Source: Mycetocola saprophilus (GTDB lineage Bacteria > Actinomycetota > Actinomycetes > Actinomycetales > Microbacteriaceae). From it: DNA of 64,000 nt. The position numbers were made by a program, and so were the translations under genes. The DNA is taken from positions 1,378,099 through 1,442,098 of the forward strand of contig NZ_JOEC01000002.1 in assembly GCF_000718085.1 (NCBI RefSeq), given 5' to 3'. Shown piece by piece: positions 9,344 to 16,860 of this stretch (positions within the stretch are counted from its first letter, which is position 1; the number at the start of each line of letters is the position of its first letter). The notes under the pieces were generated by a model that was given only the letters and a program-made list of their open reading frames with translations, was not told the origin of the DNA and ran no database searches.

Positions 9344-9688
9344 ATGACGAAAATCGCGTTGGACCTCGCAGACCGTTTTCAGAAGCTGGGCGTGCAGACC
9401 TCCTATGGTGACCCGGTCACCGTCGAGGGTGCCACCCTGATCCCCGTGGCACTCACCGGATTCGGGTTTGGTGCCGGGGAGGGCGAGTTCGCCGAGGGCA
9501 CCGATGGCGAGCCCGCCGGCAGCGGTGGCGGCGGGGGAGGCCTGTCCATCCCCGTGGGCGTGTATGTACGCAGCGGTAACGGCTGGCGCTTCGAGCCCAA
9601 CCTGCTCGCAACCATCGTGGTGTCGGTCCCGCTGGTGTGGGTGTCCGGGCGCATCCTGACCCGGCTGATCAAGGTGCTCAAGAAGTAG
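9344..9688 (+). CDS. GerW/YtfJ-like protein
   Basis: 114-aa protein resembling the GerW (sporulation protein YtfJ) family that also occurs in non-sporulating actinobacteria. The family pattern is visible: a short N-terminal domain with TVEGATLIPVALTGFGFGAG, a Gly-rich stretch, then LSIPVGVYVRSGNGWRF. A C-terminal hydrophobic segment (LLATIVVSVPLVWVSG) followed by basic residues could be a membrane anchor. The start sits 7 nt after a TAGCGT -10 element, so the mRNA is probably leaderless. It stands alone between the ABC operon and the thiamine locus. Function in actinobacteria is not established. Confidence 0.65.
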   Translation: MTKIALDLADRFQKLGVQTSYGDPVTVEGATLIPVALTGFGFGAGEGEFAEGTDGEPAGSGGGGGGLSIPVGVYVRSGNGWRFEPNLLATIVVSVPLVWVSGRILTRLIKVLKK

Positions 9689-9780
9689 TATCTCCGGCCG
9701 TGAGGGGACGCAGCGTCCCCGGATCATGGCCGCCCCGAAGGCGTTGTGCGCCCGGTCCCCGCGTGGGGCCGGGCGCGCGC

Positions 9781-9786
9781 TATACT
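9781..9786 (+). promoter_or_regulatory. -10 element of the thiamine operon
   Basis: TATACT lies 7 nt upstream of about position 9793, so the transcript should begin almost exactly at the first bases of the TPP aptamer. No convincing -35 hexamer is visible upstream, where the sequence is very GC rich. Confidence 0.5.
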
Positions 9787-9792
9787 CGGGGT

Positions 9793-9882
9793 AACACGGG
9801 AGTCCGGGAACCACCGGGCTGAGAGGAAGGTACGTACCTTCGACCGTCAAACCTGATCTGGATCATGCCAGCGCAGGGAGGA
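9793..9882 (+). promoter_or_regulatory. TPP riboswitch (THI element)
   Basis: The conserved THI-box parts are present in order: ACACGGGAG at the 5' side, CTGAGAGG (thi core), a variable GGTACGTACC hairpin, then ACCTGATCTGGATCATGCC and GCGCAGGGAG at the 3' side. It lies about 50 nt before the ykoE-like gene. No clear intrinsic terminator follows, and the AGAAAGG ribosome-binding site at about 9916 is close to the aptamer, so control of translation initiation is more likely. Thiamine pyrophosphate should repress the operon. Confidence 0.93.
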
Positions 9883-9935
9883 TAAGTTTCTCTAACCCGT
9901 GCCTCCATTTCTCATTAGAAAGGGGCACGTTCACA

Positions 9936-10556
9936 GTGTCTATTAACGAAAAGGCGACGGTTTCGTCGCGACCGAATTTCCGCTGGCGGGTTGTTGATAT
10001 CGTCGTGGCCAGCGTCCTGGGTGTGGCCGTCGCCCTGATTTTTGTGGCGTTTAACCTCGGCTGGAGCGGGATCAAGGCCCCGTTTGAGGCCGTCCTGCCC
10101 GGATTCCAGGGGCTCCTGGAACCCGTCTGGTACATCGGTGGTGTCCTGGGTGCGCTGGTCATCCGCAAGCCCGGTGCCGCCATCTACGTGGAAACCGTTG
10201 CCGCGCTGGTCTCGGCGCTGGTGGGTAACCAGTGGGGTGGATTCTCCACGATCGAGGCCGGGCTGGTGCAGGGCCTCGGTGCCGAAATCATCTTCCTGCT
10301 CTTCGCCTACCGCGTGTGGAACCTGCCGGTCACCCTGCTGGCCGGGGCCACCGCCGGTATCTTCGGGGCCGTCAACTCGATCATCTTCTGGAGCCCGGGT
10401 GCCAGCTGGGGCTTCATCACCGTGTATGTGGGCGCCCAGATCATCGGTGGTGCCCTGATCGCGGGTCTGCTTGTCTGGTTCGCGGTCAAGGGCCTCGCGG
10501 CCACCGGCGCGCTCAACCGATTTGCGGTGGGGCGCAGCCTGGGCGTTCGGGTTTAG
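9936..10556 (+). CDS. ECF transporter S component, YkoE type (thiamine precursor)
   Basis: 206-aa integral membrane protein with about five to six hydrophobic helices, for example VDIVVASVLGVAVALIF. The blocks RKPGAAIYVETVAA and GNQWGGFSTIEAGLVQG are typical of YkoE, the substrate-binding subunit of the HMP/thiamine ECF transporter. GTG start preceded by AGAAAGG. It is the first gene under the TPP riboswitch, and the ATPase GTG follows its TAG after a single base. The riboswitch supports a thiamine or hydroxymethylpyrimidine substrate. Confidence 0.88.
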   Translation: MSINEKATVSSRPNFRWRVVDIVVASVLGVAVALIFVAFNLGWSGIKAPFEAVLPGFQGLLEPVWYIGGVLGALVIRKPGAAIYVETVAALVSALVGNQWGGFSTIEAGLVQGLGAEIIFLLFAYRVWNLPVTLLAGATAGIFGAVNSIIFWSPGASWGFITVYVGAQIIGGALIAGLLVWFAVKGLAATGALNRFAVGRSLGVRV

Positions 10557-10557
10557 T

Positions 10558-12036
10558 GTGAGCCCTGAAACTTCGGTGATACCGGCGGCCGTCAGCATCC
10601 AGAACTGGGGCTGGCGGCACGCCTCCCGGCTCGCCTGGGCGCTGGAGGATGTGACGCTGGAGATTAGTCCGGGGGAGCGGGTGCTGATTCTTGGCCCCTC
10701 CGGTGCGGGAAAATCGACCCTGCTGCAGGCCCTGGCCGGGGTGCTCGGCGGGGACGACGAGGGTGATTCGCAGGGCACGCTGACCGTGGACGGGCAGGAT
10801 CCCGCGCATCAGCGAGGCCGCAGCGGCCTGCTGCTGCAGGATCCCGACTCGCAGATGATCCTCGCCCGGGTGGGCGACGATGTGGCCTTTGGTTGCGAAA
10901 ACCTCGGGGTTCCGCGTGAGGAAATCTGGGTCCGCGTGCGCGAGGCTCTCGATGCGGTGGGGCTGGATGTTCCGCTGGATCGCTCGACCCAGGCCCTTTC
11001 GGGCGGGCAGAAACAGCGCCTGGCTCTGGCCGGGGTGATCGCGATGCGTCCGGGACTGCTGCTGCTGGACGAGCCCACCGCGAATCTGGACCCCTCCGGC
11101 GTCGCCGAGGTGCGTGATGCGGTGGGTCGGGTCCTGGATCAGACCGGGGCCACCTTCGTGGTGATCGAACACCGGGTGGACACCTGGCTGCCGCTCGTGG
11201 ACCGCGTGGTTGTGCTGGGTGCCGGGGGCGCGGTGATCGCCGATGGACATCCCGGGGTGGTGCTCGCCGAGCGCGGTGCCGAGCTCGCCCGCGAGGGGGT
11301 CTGGGTGCCGGGTCATCCGCCGCGGGTGTCCCTGCCCTCGGCGCTGCCCGCGGGGGCCGACCTTCTGGACGCCCAGAATCTGGCCACCTCGCGCGTGCGC
11401 GGGATTCCGGTGGGATCCCCGGTTTCTACCACCGTGCGCGCCGGGGAGGTGCTGGCGATCACCGGGGAGAACGGTGCGGGAAAGTCCACCCTGGCGCTGA
11501 CCCTGGCGGGCCTGCTGCGACCCGAGGGCGGACGGTTGCGGGCGACCGCCGAGCTTGCCCGCGGCCTCGGGGATTCCCCCATCGCCTGGAAATCCAAGCA
11601 GCTTCTCGAACGCATCGGAACCGTGTTCCAGGATCCCGAACACCAGTTTTTGGCCACCACCGTGCGCCGCGAACTCGAGGTGGGGCCGCGTGCGCTGGGG
11701 CTCGACCCGGCCGAGGTAGATGCTCGGGTTGACGACGTGCTGGACCGGCTCGGGCTGACCCGGCTCGAACGAGCCCATCCGTTCACCCTGTCCGGCGGGG
11801 AGAAGCGCCGGCTGTCGGTGGCGACCGCCCTGGTCTCGCGCCCACGCATCCTGGTGCTGGATGAGCCAACCTTCGGGCAGGATGCCGGGACCTGGGCACG
11901 GCTGGTCGAGCTGATCGGTGCGCTGCGTGCCGAGGGCTCGGCGATTATTACCGTCAGTCACGATGCCGAGTTTGTGGCGGCCCTGGCCGATCGCACCCTC
12001 ACCCTGACGGCCGGATCCGCGGAGGTGGCCGCATGA
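10558..12036 (+). CDS. ECF transporter duplicated ATPase (YkoD type)
   Basis: 492-aa tandem ABC ATPase. First half: Walker A GPSGAGKST, signature LSGGQKQRLALAG, Walker B LLLLDEPTANLDP. Second half: Walker A GENGAGKST, signature LSGGEKRRLSVAT, Walker B ILVLDEPTFGQD. The fusion of both A-type subunits in one chain is the YkoD/CbiO2 layout. I start it at GTG 10558, one base after the ykoE stop; upstream in-frame codons belong to the shadow of ykoE. It powers uptake by the YkoE S component through the EcfT gene that follows. Confidence 0.92.
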   Translation: MSPETSVIPAAVSIQNWGWRHASRLAWALEDVTLEISPGERVLILGPSGAGKSTLLQALAGVLGGDDEGDSQGTLTVDGQDPAHQRGRSGLLLQDPDSQMILARVGDDVAFGCENLGVPREEIWVRVREALDAVGLDVPLDRSTQALSGGQKQRLALAGVIAMRPGLLLLDEPTANLDPSGVAEVRDAVGRVLDQTGATFVVIEHRVDTWLPLVDRVVVLGAGGAVIADGHPGVVLAERGAELAREGVWVPGHPPRVSLPSALPAGADLLDAQNLATSRVRGIPVGSPVSTTVRAGEVLAITGENGAGKSTLALTLAGLLRPEGGRLRATAELARGLGDSPIAWKSKQLLERIGTVFQDPEHQFLATTVRRELEVGPRALGLDPAEVDARVDDVLDRLGLTRLERAHPFTLSGGEKRRLSVATALVSRPRILVLDEPTFGQDAGTWARLVELIGALRAEGSAIITVSHDAEFVAALADRTLTLTAGSAEVAA

Positions 12037-12079
12037 GTACCCGGGGAATCACCGTGAAAATCGTGTCGGAGATGGTGTC

Positions 12080-12880
12080 ATGAGCGCGCTCGCCGGAACC
12101 GCACCCGCGGTCACCGCGCGCAGTACCGCGGTGATCCACCGCACCAATGCGGTGACGCGCCTGATTGTCCCGGTCCCACTGACCATCGTGCTGCTGCTCA
12201 CCCTGGACTGGGTCTCGGCGGCCACGGCGCTGGCCGCGCTCGCGGTGCTGCTGCCGTTTGCCGGCCTGACCCCGCGCCAGTTTTGGCTGCGCACGCTCCC
12301 GGTGTGGATCGCCGCGCCGCTGACCGGCATCACGATGCTGCTCTACGGCCGGCCCGACGGGACCGTGTACTGGGAGTTCGGGCTGGCGCAGATCAGCGAC
12401 GGCTCGATCACGATCGCGATCGCCACGGTGCTGCGGGTGTTGGCCATCGCGCTGCCCGCGGTGGTGCTGTTTGTGACCGTGGACCCCACCGATCTGGCCG
12501 ACGGTCTCGCCCAGATCCTCAAGCTCCCCGCCCGCTTTGTCCTGGGGGCACTGGCGGGGATCCGGATGATCGGGCTGTTTCTGGATGACTGGCGCGCGCT
12601 GGAACTGGCTCGTCGCGCCCGCGGTGTGGCCGACCGGGGCAAGATCCGCCGCTTCGCCGGCATGGCCCTGGCGATGCTGGTGCTCTCGATCCGCCGGGGC
12701 ACCAAGTTGGCCACGGCGATGGAGGCCCGCGGGTTTGGCGGCACCACAACCCGCACCTGGGCGCGGGAGTCACGCCTCGGTCGCACCGACCTCGCGCTGT
12801 TTGCGATTGGTATTGTGGTCAGCGTGATCGTGGTGTGGACAAGCGTGGCGACCGGCCACTGGAACTTCCTCTTTGGATAG
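12080..12880 (+). CDS. ECF transporter transmembrane coupling protein (EcfT, YkoC type)
   Basis: 266-aa membrane protein with roughly five hydrophobic segments and the two cytoplasmic coupling-helix motifs of EcfT proteins: RRARGVADRG (about residues 177-186) and ATAMEARGFGG (about 214-224). It links the S component to the tandem ATPase. ATG at 12080 lies 43 nt after the ATPase stop, with a weak GGAG upstream. Its stop overlaps the start region of the P-loop kinase gene, making a four-gene riboswitch-controlled operon. Confidence 0.88.
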   Translation: MSALAGTAPAVTARSTAVIHRTNAVTRLIVPVPLTIVLLLTLDWVSAATALAALAVLLPFAGLTPRQFWLRTLPVWIAAPLTGITMLLYGRPDGTVYWEFGLAQISDGSITIAIATVLRVLAIALPAVVLFVTVDPTDLADGLAQILKLPARFVLGALAGIRMIGLFLDDWRALELARRARGVADRGKIRRFAGMALAMLVLSIRRGTKLATAMEARGFGGTTTRTWARESRLGRTDLALFAIGIVVSVIVVWTSVATGHWNFLFG

Positions 12881-12881
12881 G

Positions 12882-13484
12882 GTGGCGGCCGCCTCCCACC
12901 GGGCGATTGATCGGGTTTTTGCGCTCCTGGCGGGGCGTAAAAACCCGATCGTGCTGATCGATGGTCCCAGCGGCGCGGGGAAGTCCACCTTCGCCGATGA
13001 GCTGATCACGCACTGGCCGGTCGAGGGGACACCCACCCTGATCCGGATGGACTGGATGTATCCCGGCTGGGACGGCCTGGAGCCCGCCGCCGAGGCCCTG
13101 GCCCGAGACCTACTGGTGCCGCTGCGCCGCGGCGAACCCGGGTTCTGGCACGGCTACGACTGGGAACGCGGTGTGGTGACCGCGGCGACCCGGGTCGAGC
13201 CCGGACGTCCGCTGGTTATCGAGGGCTGTGGCACGCTGGGCCCCGCCGGGAACCTGGCCGATCTGGGGATCTGGATCGACGCCGAGGACACCTTCCGCAA
13301 GGCCCGAGCCCTGGCCCGCGACGGCGAGGGGTACGTTCCGCACTGGGACGCCTGGCAGGCGGACTTCGAGGACTATGTGGCGCGCTGGGATCCGCGCGCC
13401 CGGGCCGGCCTGCTGCTGCGGGCCGAGCCGGATCGTGTGGTGCCGCCGGACAGGGAGGCCGATTCGTCGGCTTCGCGCAGCTGA
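12882..13484 (+). CDS. P-loop kinase in the thiamine-transport operon
   Basis: About 200-aa NTPase with Walker A IDGPSGAGKST (about residues 28-38), an Asp-rich substrate segment RMDWMYPGWDGL, WHGYDWERG, and a Walker B-like strand PLVIEGCGTLG. This resembles uridine kinase-like small-molecule kinases annotated only as ATP-binding proteins in actinobacteria. Start is GTG 12882 or TTG 12873; both overlap or abut the EcfT stop, so it is translationally coupled to a thiamine-precursor importer. A kinase that traps the imported precursor (HMP, thiazole alcohol or thiamine) is a reasonable inference but unproven. The C-terminus is Arg/Asp/Ser rich and followed by direct repeats. Confidence 0.7.
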   Translation: MAAASHRAIDRVFALLAGRKNPIVLIDGPSGAGKSTFADELITHWPVEGTPTLIRMDWMYPGWDGLEPAAEALARDLLVPLRRGEPGFWHGYDWERGVVTAATRVEPGRPLVIEGCGTLGPAGNLADLGIWIDAEDTFRKARALARDGEGYVPHWDAWQADFEDYVARWDPRARAGLLLRAEPDRVVPPDREADSSASRS

Positions 13485-13500
13485 CGCCGCTCGCCCGATC

Positions 13501-13597
13501 GCGCCGCTACCGATCCCGCGCGGGTGACGCGGTTCGCCTGGCCGCCGCCTCCGATCCCGCGCGGATGAAGACTCTCGCGCCGCTACCGATCCCGCTA
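13501..13597. repeat. three direct repeats between convergent genes
   Basis: A unit of about 20 bp, CGCCGCTACCGATCCCGC, occurs at 13502-13519 and 13579-13596, with a variant (GCCGCCTCCGATCCCGCGCGG) at 13544-13564. The third copy runs into the stop codon of the convergent S11 gene. The kinase frame ends just 5' of the first copy. It looks like local tandem duplication of gene-end sequence. Confidence 0.65.
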
Positions 13598-14827
13598 TCG
13601 AACGTACGTGGTCCAGAGTGCCCGGATCATCGGCAGCGGATGGCTCAGCCGCCACAGCACATCCGGTTCGGTCAGCGCCGCATCCAGCAGCACCGGAATC
13701 TTCTGCTCGGCGATCTCGGGATCGCTGGAAGCCACATTCACGGTTCCCACCGGCGTCCCCGCGGCTACCGGAACCGGCACCTTGCCGGGTGAAACGTCGA
13801 GCTTGGGGGCCGTCTGGGCCCAGTGCGGCCGGGCGGGAGTTTCCCCCGAAAGCCCGCGGGCCTTTTGATCCCAGGCGGTGGAGACGGTCAGCAGGGGGGT
13901 GCCCGTGGCGAGGTCCGGTGCGGCGGTTACCCCGGCATCGGCGCTGGCCAGCAGGGCCTGGGTCTCGGTTTCCAGGGTTTTCCAGGTGGCCGATCGCAGC
14001 GAGGCCGAGCCGAAGGTGAAGTCCCCGGCATCGGTTTTCATGGTGCGCGCAAACAGAAGGATGATGCCGGTCTGATCCGTGTACCCGCGATAGAGCACCT
14101 GAATGTGAGCATCGGGCAGGTACGCGGCGGGCACCGACATGCCGCGCTGCAGGGCGAGCGGATCGGGTGCCTGGGTGAGCGCGGCGGTGATCCCGGGATC
14201 GGCCGCCGCCAGTGCGGCGATGCGCGCCAGGTCCGAGGCCGAGGCGACGTTGGTGAGGTCGACCCCGCCGGCGTCGGTGATGGTCAGGCTGTTCAGCCCC
14301 TCCTTGGACGCCCACGCCCGCACGGCCTCGAGGTAGCCGGGCAGGGAACCGTAGGCCCAGGTGGCCAGGGCGTCGGCGTGGTTGGTACTGCCGCCGAGGA
14401 GCATGGCCTGCAGCATCGAGTGCTGGGTCCACACGTCTCCGGGGTAGAACGACACGGTGGAGGCCCCGGAGGCTGCCCGTGCCACGAGGTCGTTGTAGTT
14501 GTCCTCGCTGATGGTGATGTTTTCGCCCGGACCATCGGTGAGCGGATAGCGCTGGGCGACAACCAGCGCGGTCACCAGGCGGGCGATCCCGGACATCGGC
14601 AGGGCCGAGGCGTCCCCGGCGTGGGCGAGGACGGTGGTCTGCTGGGCCACCGCGGTGGCACCGGTTTCGGGCAGCACCGGGGGATGGACCGGGGCGGCCG
14701 GCGCGGGGGCCGCGGCGACCGTGACATCGGGCTCGGGCAGCGGACCCAGCAGCACCGCGGGACCGTACCCCACCACACCAATCAACACCAGGGTGCCGAG
14801 GGTGATACTGATGCCGCGTTTGGCCAT
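13595..14827 (-). CDS. S11-family D-Ala-D-Ala carboxypeptidase homologue, probably inactive
   Basis: 410-aa exported or membrane-anchored protein: N-terminal hydrophobic helix (about residues 6-28), Pro/Ala linker, then a penicillin-binding S11 domain. The fold is recognisable from PMSGIARLVTALVV, LLGGSTNHADALATWAYGS, TDAGGVD and RGYTDQTGIILLFA. The catalytic elements have changed: the SxxK position reads GIAR (residues 80-83) and the KTG position reads YRG (246-248), while the SxN motif STN (147-149) remains. I therefore expect no DD-peptidase activity and infer a structural or binding role at the wall. ATG start at 14827; the gene stands alone. Alternative: a divergent hydrolase with a relocated nucleophile. 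Confidence 0.8.
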   Translation of the reverse strand: MAKRGISITLGTLVLIGVVGYGPAVLLGPLPEPDVTVAAAPAPAAPVHPPVLPETGATAVAQQTTVLAHAGDASALPMSGIARLVTALVVAQRYPLTDGPGENITISEDNYNDLVARAASGASTVSFYPGDVWTQHSMLQAMLLGGSTNHADALATWAYGSLPGYLEAVRAWASKEGLNSLTITDAGGVDLTNVASASDLARIAALAAADPGITAALTQAPDPLALQRGMSVPAAYLPDAHIQVLYRGYTDQTGIILLFARTMKTDAGDFTFGSASLRSATWKTLETETQALLASADAGVTAAPDLATGTPLLTVSTAWDQKARGLSGETPARPHWAQTAPKLDVSPGKVPVPVAAGTPVGTVNVASSDPEIAEQKIPVLLDAALTEPDVLWRLSHPLPMIRALWTTYVR

Positions 14828-14959
14828 GACGGTCCCTTCATCGATCGGGGTGATCTGCCGCGTCCGGGGAGTGCGTGCCGCGTTGTGATCAGCGTAATCC
14901 AGGCATCCGGCCCGTGCATCGTGACCGGCCGAATATGCGGCGGTTTGACGGCGGGACCG

Positions 14960-15310
14960 CTATCCCCAGCCCAGACGATGCAGCTCCTCATCGTCGATGC
15001 CGTAGTAGTGCCCAATCTCGTGCACCAGGGTGATGCGGACCTGTTCGCGCAGGTCTTCCTCGTCCTCGCAGAAGTTCAGCAGCGGGAGCCGGTAGAGGCT
15101 GATCAGGTCGGGCATCTCGCCGAAACCGTACTGGCCGCGTTCGGTGAGGTCCACGCCGTGGTAGAGCCCCAGGAGGTCGAGACTGCCGTCCTCGGGGAGA
15201 TCTTCGATTGCGATGGCCACGTTCTCCAGCCCCTCGGTGACCTCCTCGGGCAGCGCCTCAAAGACGTCGTTGACGAGCGTGTCGAAGGTATCCGGATCCA
15301 ATTCCATCAC
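14960..15310 (-). CDS. zincin-like metallopeptidase family protein
   Basis: 116-aa protein with the zinc motif HEIGHYYGIDDEEL near the C-terminus (HExxH plus a downstream Asp). This matches the small Zincin_1/DUF1025 metallopeptidase family, in which most of the length is an acidic N-terminal region (MELDPDTFDTLVNDVFEALP). The start is GTG 15310 or ATG 15307; a TAGGAT -10 element at 15318-15323 leaves only about 8 nt to the start, consistent with leaderless expression. It is monocistronic, downstream of the tRNA-His terminator. Substrate unknown. Confidence 0.8.
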   Translation of the reverse strand: MMELDPDTFDTLVNDVFEALPEEVTEGLENVAIAIEDLPEDGSLDLLGLYHGVDLTERGQYGFGEMPDLISLYRLPLLNFCEDEEDLREQVRITLVHEIGHYYGIDDEELHRLGWG

Positions 15311-15479
15311 GAGAAAAATCCTATCGAGAATCTCGGCCGAATCGAGGATCTCGGGCGTGGCGCTGGCCCGGTGTCGGCGTGTCGTTTCGGGGGAGGGAGG
15401 GTCAAAATTTGATGCCGCAAGAACGGGAATTCATCGACTCGGGCGTGTCGTTCGGCACCCGATTTCTCCGGTTAAAACA

Positions 15480-15509
15480 AAAAGAGGAGCATGTATATGC
15501 TCCTCTTTT
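15480..15509 (-). terminator. intrinsic terminator of tRNA-His
   Basis: Perfect 13-bp stem AAAAGAGGAGCAT / ATGCTCCTCTTTT with a GTAT loop, and T-rich sequence on both sides (TTTTTGTTTT after the stem in the minus direction). It ends the leftward tRNA-His transcript and could work in both directions. Confidence 0.88.
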
Positions 15510-15522
15510 CATATTTACTTGG

Positions 15523-15596
15523 GGTGAGTAACGGGGCTTGAACCCGCGACCTCCTGAACCACAATCAGGCGCTCTACCAGCTGAGCTATACCCACC
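15523..15596 (-). tRNA. tRNA-His (GTG)
   Basis: Read on the minus strand. Acceptor GTGGGTA pairs with TACTCAC with an unpaired-strand C73, and an extra 5' G (position -1) faces C73 as in bacterial tRNA-His. D arm GCTCAGCTGGTAGAGC, anticodon arm CCTGA-TTGTGGT-TCAGG with GTG anticodon, T arm GCGGGTTCAAGCCCCGT. CCA is not encoded. Confidence 0.95.
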
Positions 15597-15609
15597 ATGT
15601 CACTACTCG

Positions 15610-15639
15610 ATACTAGCGCTTCTTTTCGCTGGCTGCGAA
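15610..15639 (-). promoter_or_regulatory. promoter of tRNA-His
   Basis: On the minus strand TTCGCA (15639-15634) and TAGTAT (15615-15610) are 18 bp apart, with the tRNA 5' end 14 nt further on. Confidence 0.5.
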
Positions 15640-15679
15640 TCGAAGTTTTCGTGTCGTGCGGTGCAACATGTTTAGTCTA

Positions 15680-16300
15680 TTACATCTCCGGAGCGTATTT
15701 TGACACCACGTCCTCGGCGATGGCCTTGGCCTCCTCGGAGGTGGGTCCGGGCTCGGCCACAAATGCGGCCGCACGGTAGTAGGCCAGCTCGCGAATCGAC
15801 TCGAGAATGTCGGCGAGGGCGCGGTGGCCGCCGTCCTTCTCGGGGGAGCGGAAGTACACCCGCGGGTACCAGCGGTGGGCAAGCTCCTTGATCGAGGACA
15901 CGTCGATGTTGCGGTAGTGCAGGTGGCCGTCGAGCTCGGGCATGTACTTGGCAAGGAATGAACGGTCCGTGCCGATCGAGTTTCCGGCCAGCGGGGCCTT
16001 CTTGGCCTCGGGTACATACGTGCGCACGTATTCCAAGACCTGACGCTCGGCCTCCTCGAGCGAGAGCCCGCCGTCGAGCTCGGTGATGAGCCCCGAGGTG
16101 GTGTGCATGTTGGTGACAAACTCGCCCATCTGCTCAAGCGCCTGGGCGCTGGGCTTGATCACGAGGTCGATTCCGGGTGCGACCGGTTTGAGGTCGAAGT
16201 CGGTAATCACCACCGCGATCTCTACGAGTTCGTCGACCGCCAGGTCGAGTCCGGTCATTTCACAGTCGATCCAGACCAGTCGGTCCGCCAGATTTGCCAT
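15680..16300 (-). CDS. orn: oligoribonuclease
   Basis: 206-aa DEDDh 3'-5' exoribonuclease that degrades 2-5-nt RNA (nanoRNA, pGpG) to mononucleotides. The exonuclease motifs are present: WIDCEMTGL (DxE, about residues 10-18), ITELDGG region, GNSIGTDRSFLAKYMPEL (middle Asp) and a C-terminal HRALADILESIRELAYYR (HxxxxxD). Length is normal. ATG at 16300 is preceded by a TAACAT -10 element ending 7 nt away, so the mRNA is probably leaderless. It is divergent from the SCO4848-like gene and upstream of tRNA-His, a common actinobacterial order. Confidence 0.96.
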   Translation of the reverse strand: MANLADRLVWIDCEMTGLDLAVDELVEIAVVITDFDLKPVAPGIDLVIKPSAQALEQMGEFVTNMHTTSGLITELDGGLSLEEAERQVLEYVRTYVPEAKKAPLAGNSIGTDRSFLAKYMPELDGHLHYRNIDVSSIKELAHRWYPRVYFRSPEKDGGHRALADILESIRELAYYRAAAFVAEPGPTSEEAKAIAEDVVSKYAPEM

Positions 16301-16306
16301 GCCCTC

Positions 16307-16351
16307 ATGTTAGCCCGCCCCGCCGACAGATGGCGGATTCTCGCCTAGAAT
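16307..16351. promoter_or_regulatory. back-to-back leaderless promoters
   Basis: Leftward: TAACAT (16312-16307) ends 7 nt before the orn ATG. Rightward: CCGACA (16323-16328), 17-bp spacer, TAGAAT (16346-16351), which ends 7 nt before the GTG at 16358. Both transcripts should start on the start codon. Confidence 0.6.
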
Positions 16352-16357
16352 GAGGGG

Positions 16358-16573
16358 GTGACCCCGCTCCTGTGCATCCTGCTTCTGATCAACGCCGCCT
16401 ACAACGTGATTGTCTGGCCGCGCTTCTGGACCCGCGTGAAAAACGATCCCCGCGCTCGCGACGCCGAGGGCAAGGCCACCGCCTTCCTGCGGGTGCACGC
16501 GATCCTGATCGCAATCGCCCTGGTCATCGCCGCCGCCTCCGCGGTGGCGGGTGTGCTGGGCTTCTTCCTCTAG
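16358..16573 (+). CDS. SCO4848-family small membrane protein
   Basis: 71 aa with two hydrophobic helices (LLCILLLINAAYNVIVW near the start, and IAIALVIAAASAVAGVLGFFL at the end) around a charged loop FWTRVKNDPRARD. This is the layout of the conserved actinobacterial SCO4848 membrane protein family, function unknown. GTG start with a TAGAAT -10 element 7 nt upstream, so leaderless. Monocistronic. Confidence 0.8.
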   Translation: MTPLLCILLLINAAYNVIVWPRFWTRVKNDPRARDAEGKATAFLRVHAILIAIALVIAAASAVAGVLGFFL

Positions 16574-16728
16574 CGATCTGCGTGCGGGGCCGAGATGGCT
16601 CGTGGTTTCTGACTGCTGCGCTGTCGCATCGCACCCGGAATCCGACGCGCCCGGCGGGTCCGCCGCGGGCGGCACATTCCCGCGCCTGAATCACCGCACC
16701 CGACGTTCGCGCTACACTTGTTTCGTCC

Positions 16729-16804
16729 GCCTCCGTAGCTCAGAGGATAGAGCAGGAGCCTTCTAATCTCTTGGTCGCAGGTTCGATTCCTGTCGGGGGC
16801 ACCA
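16729..16804 (+). tRNA. tRNA-Arg (TCT)
   Basis: Acceptor GCCTCCG / CGGGGGC, D arm GCTCAGAGGATAGAGC, anticodon loop CTTCTAA with TCT anticodon, T arm GCAGGTTCGATTCCTGT, discriminator A and an encoded CCA (16802-16804). A possible -10 hexamer TACACT lies at 16713-16718. Confidence 0.95.
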
Positions 16805-16808
16805 CATC

Positions 16809-16857
16809 AAAACGGCCCCGCGCTCACCGTATTTCGGTGCGCGCGGAGCCGTTTTTG
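16809..16857. terminator. terminator between tRNA-Arg and the tetR gene
   Basis: Long interrupted stem: AACGGC / GCCGTT, CCGCGC / GCGCGG and an inner CACCG / CGGTG, followed by TTTTTGTG. It ends the tRNA transcript and, being symmetric, can also end the convergent regulator gene whose stop is 4 nt away. Confidence 0.8.
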
Positions 16858-16860
16858 TGT

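Noticed and set aside
12033..12083. 16-codon ORF starting at the ATPase stop
   Set aside because: Very short, with no features, and it ends inside the EcfT start; more likely spacer sequence.
13823..15412. 529-aa plus-strand ORF over the S11 and zincin genes
   Set aside because: It spans two well-supported minus-strand genes and has shadow-type composition.
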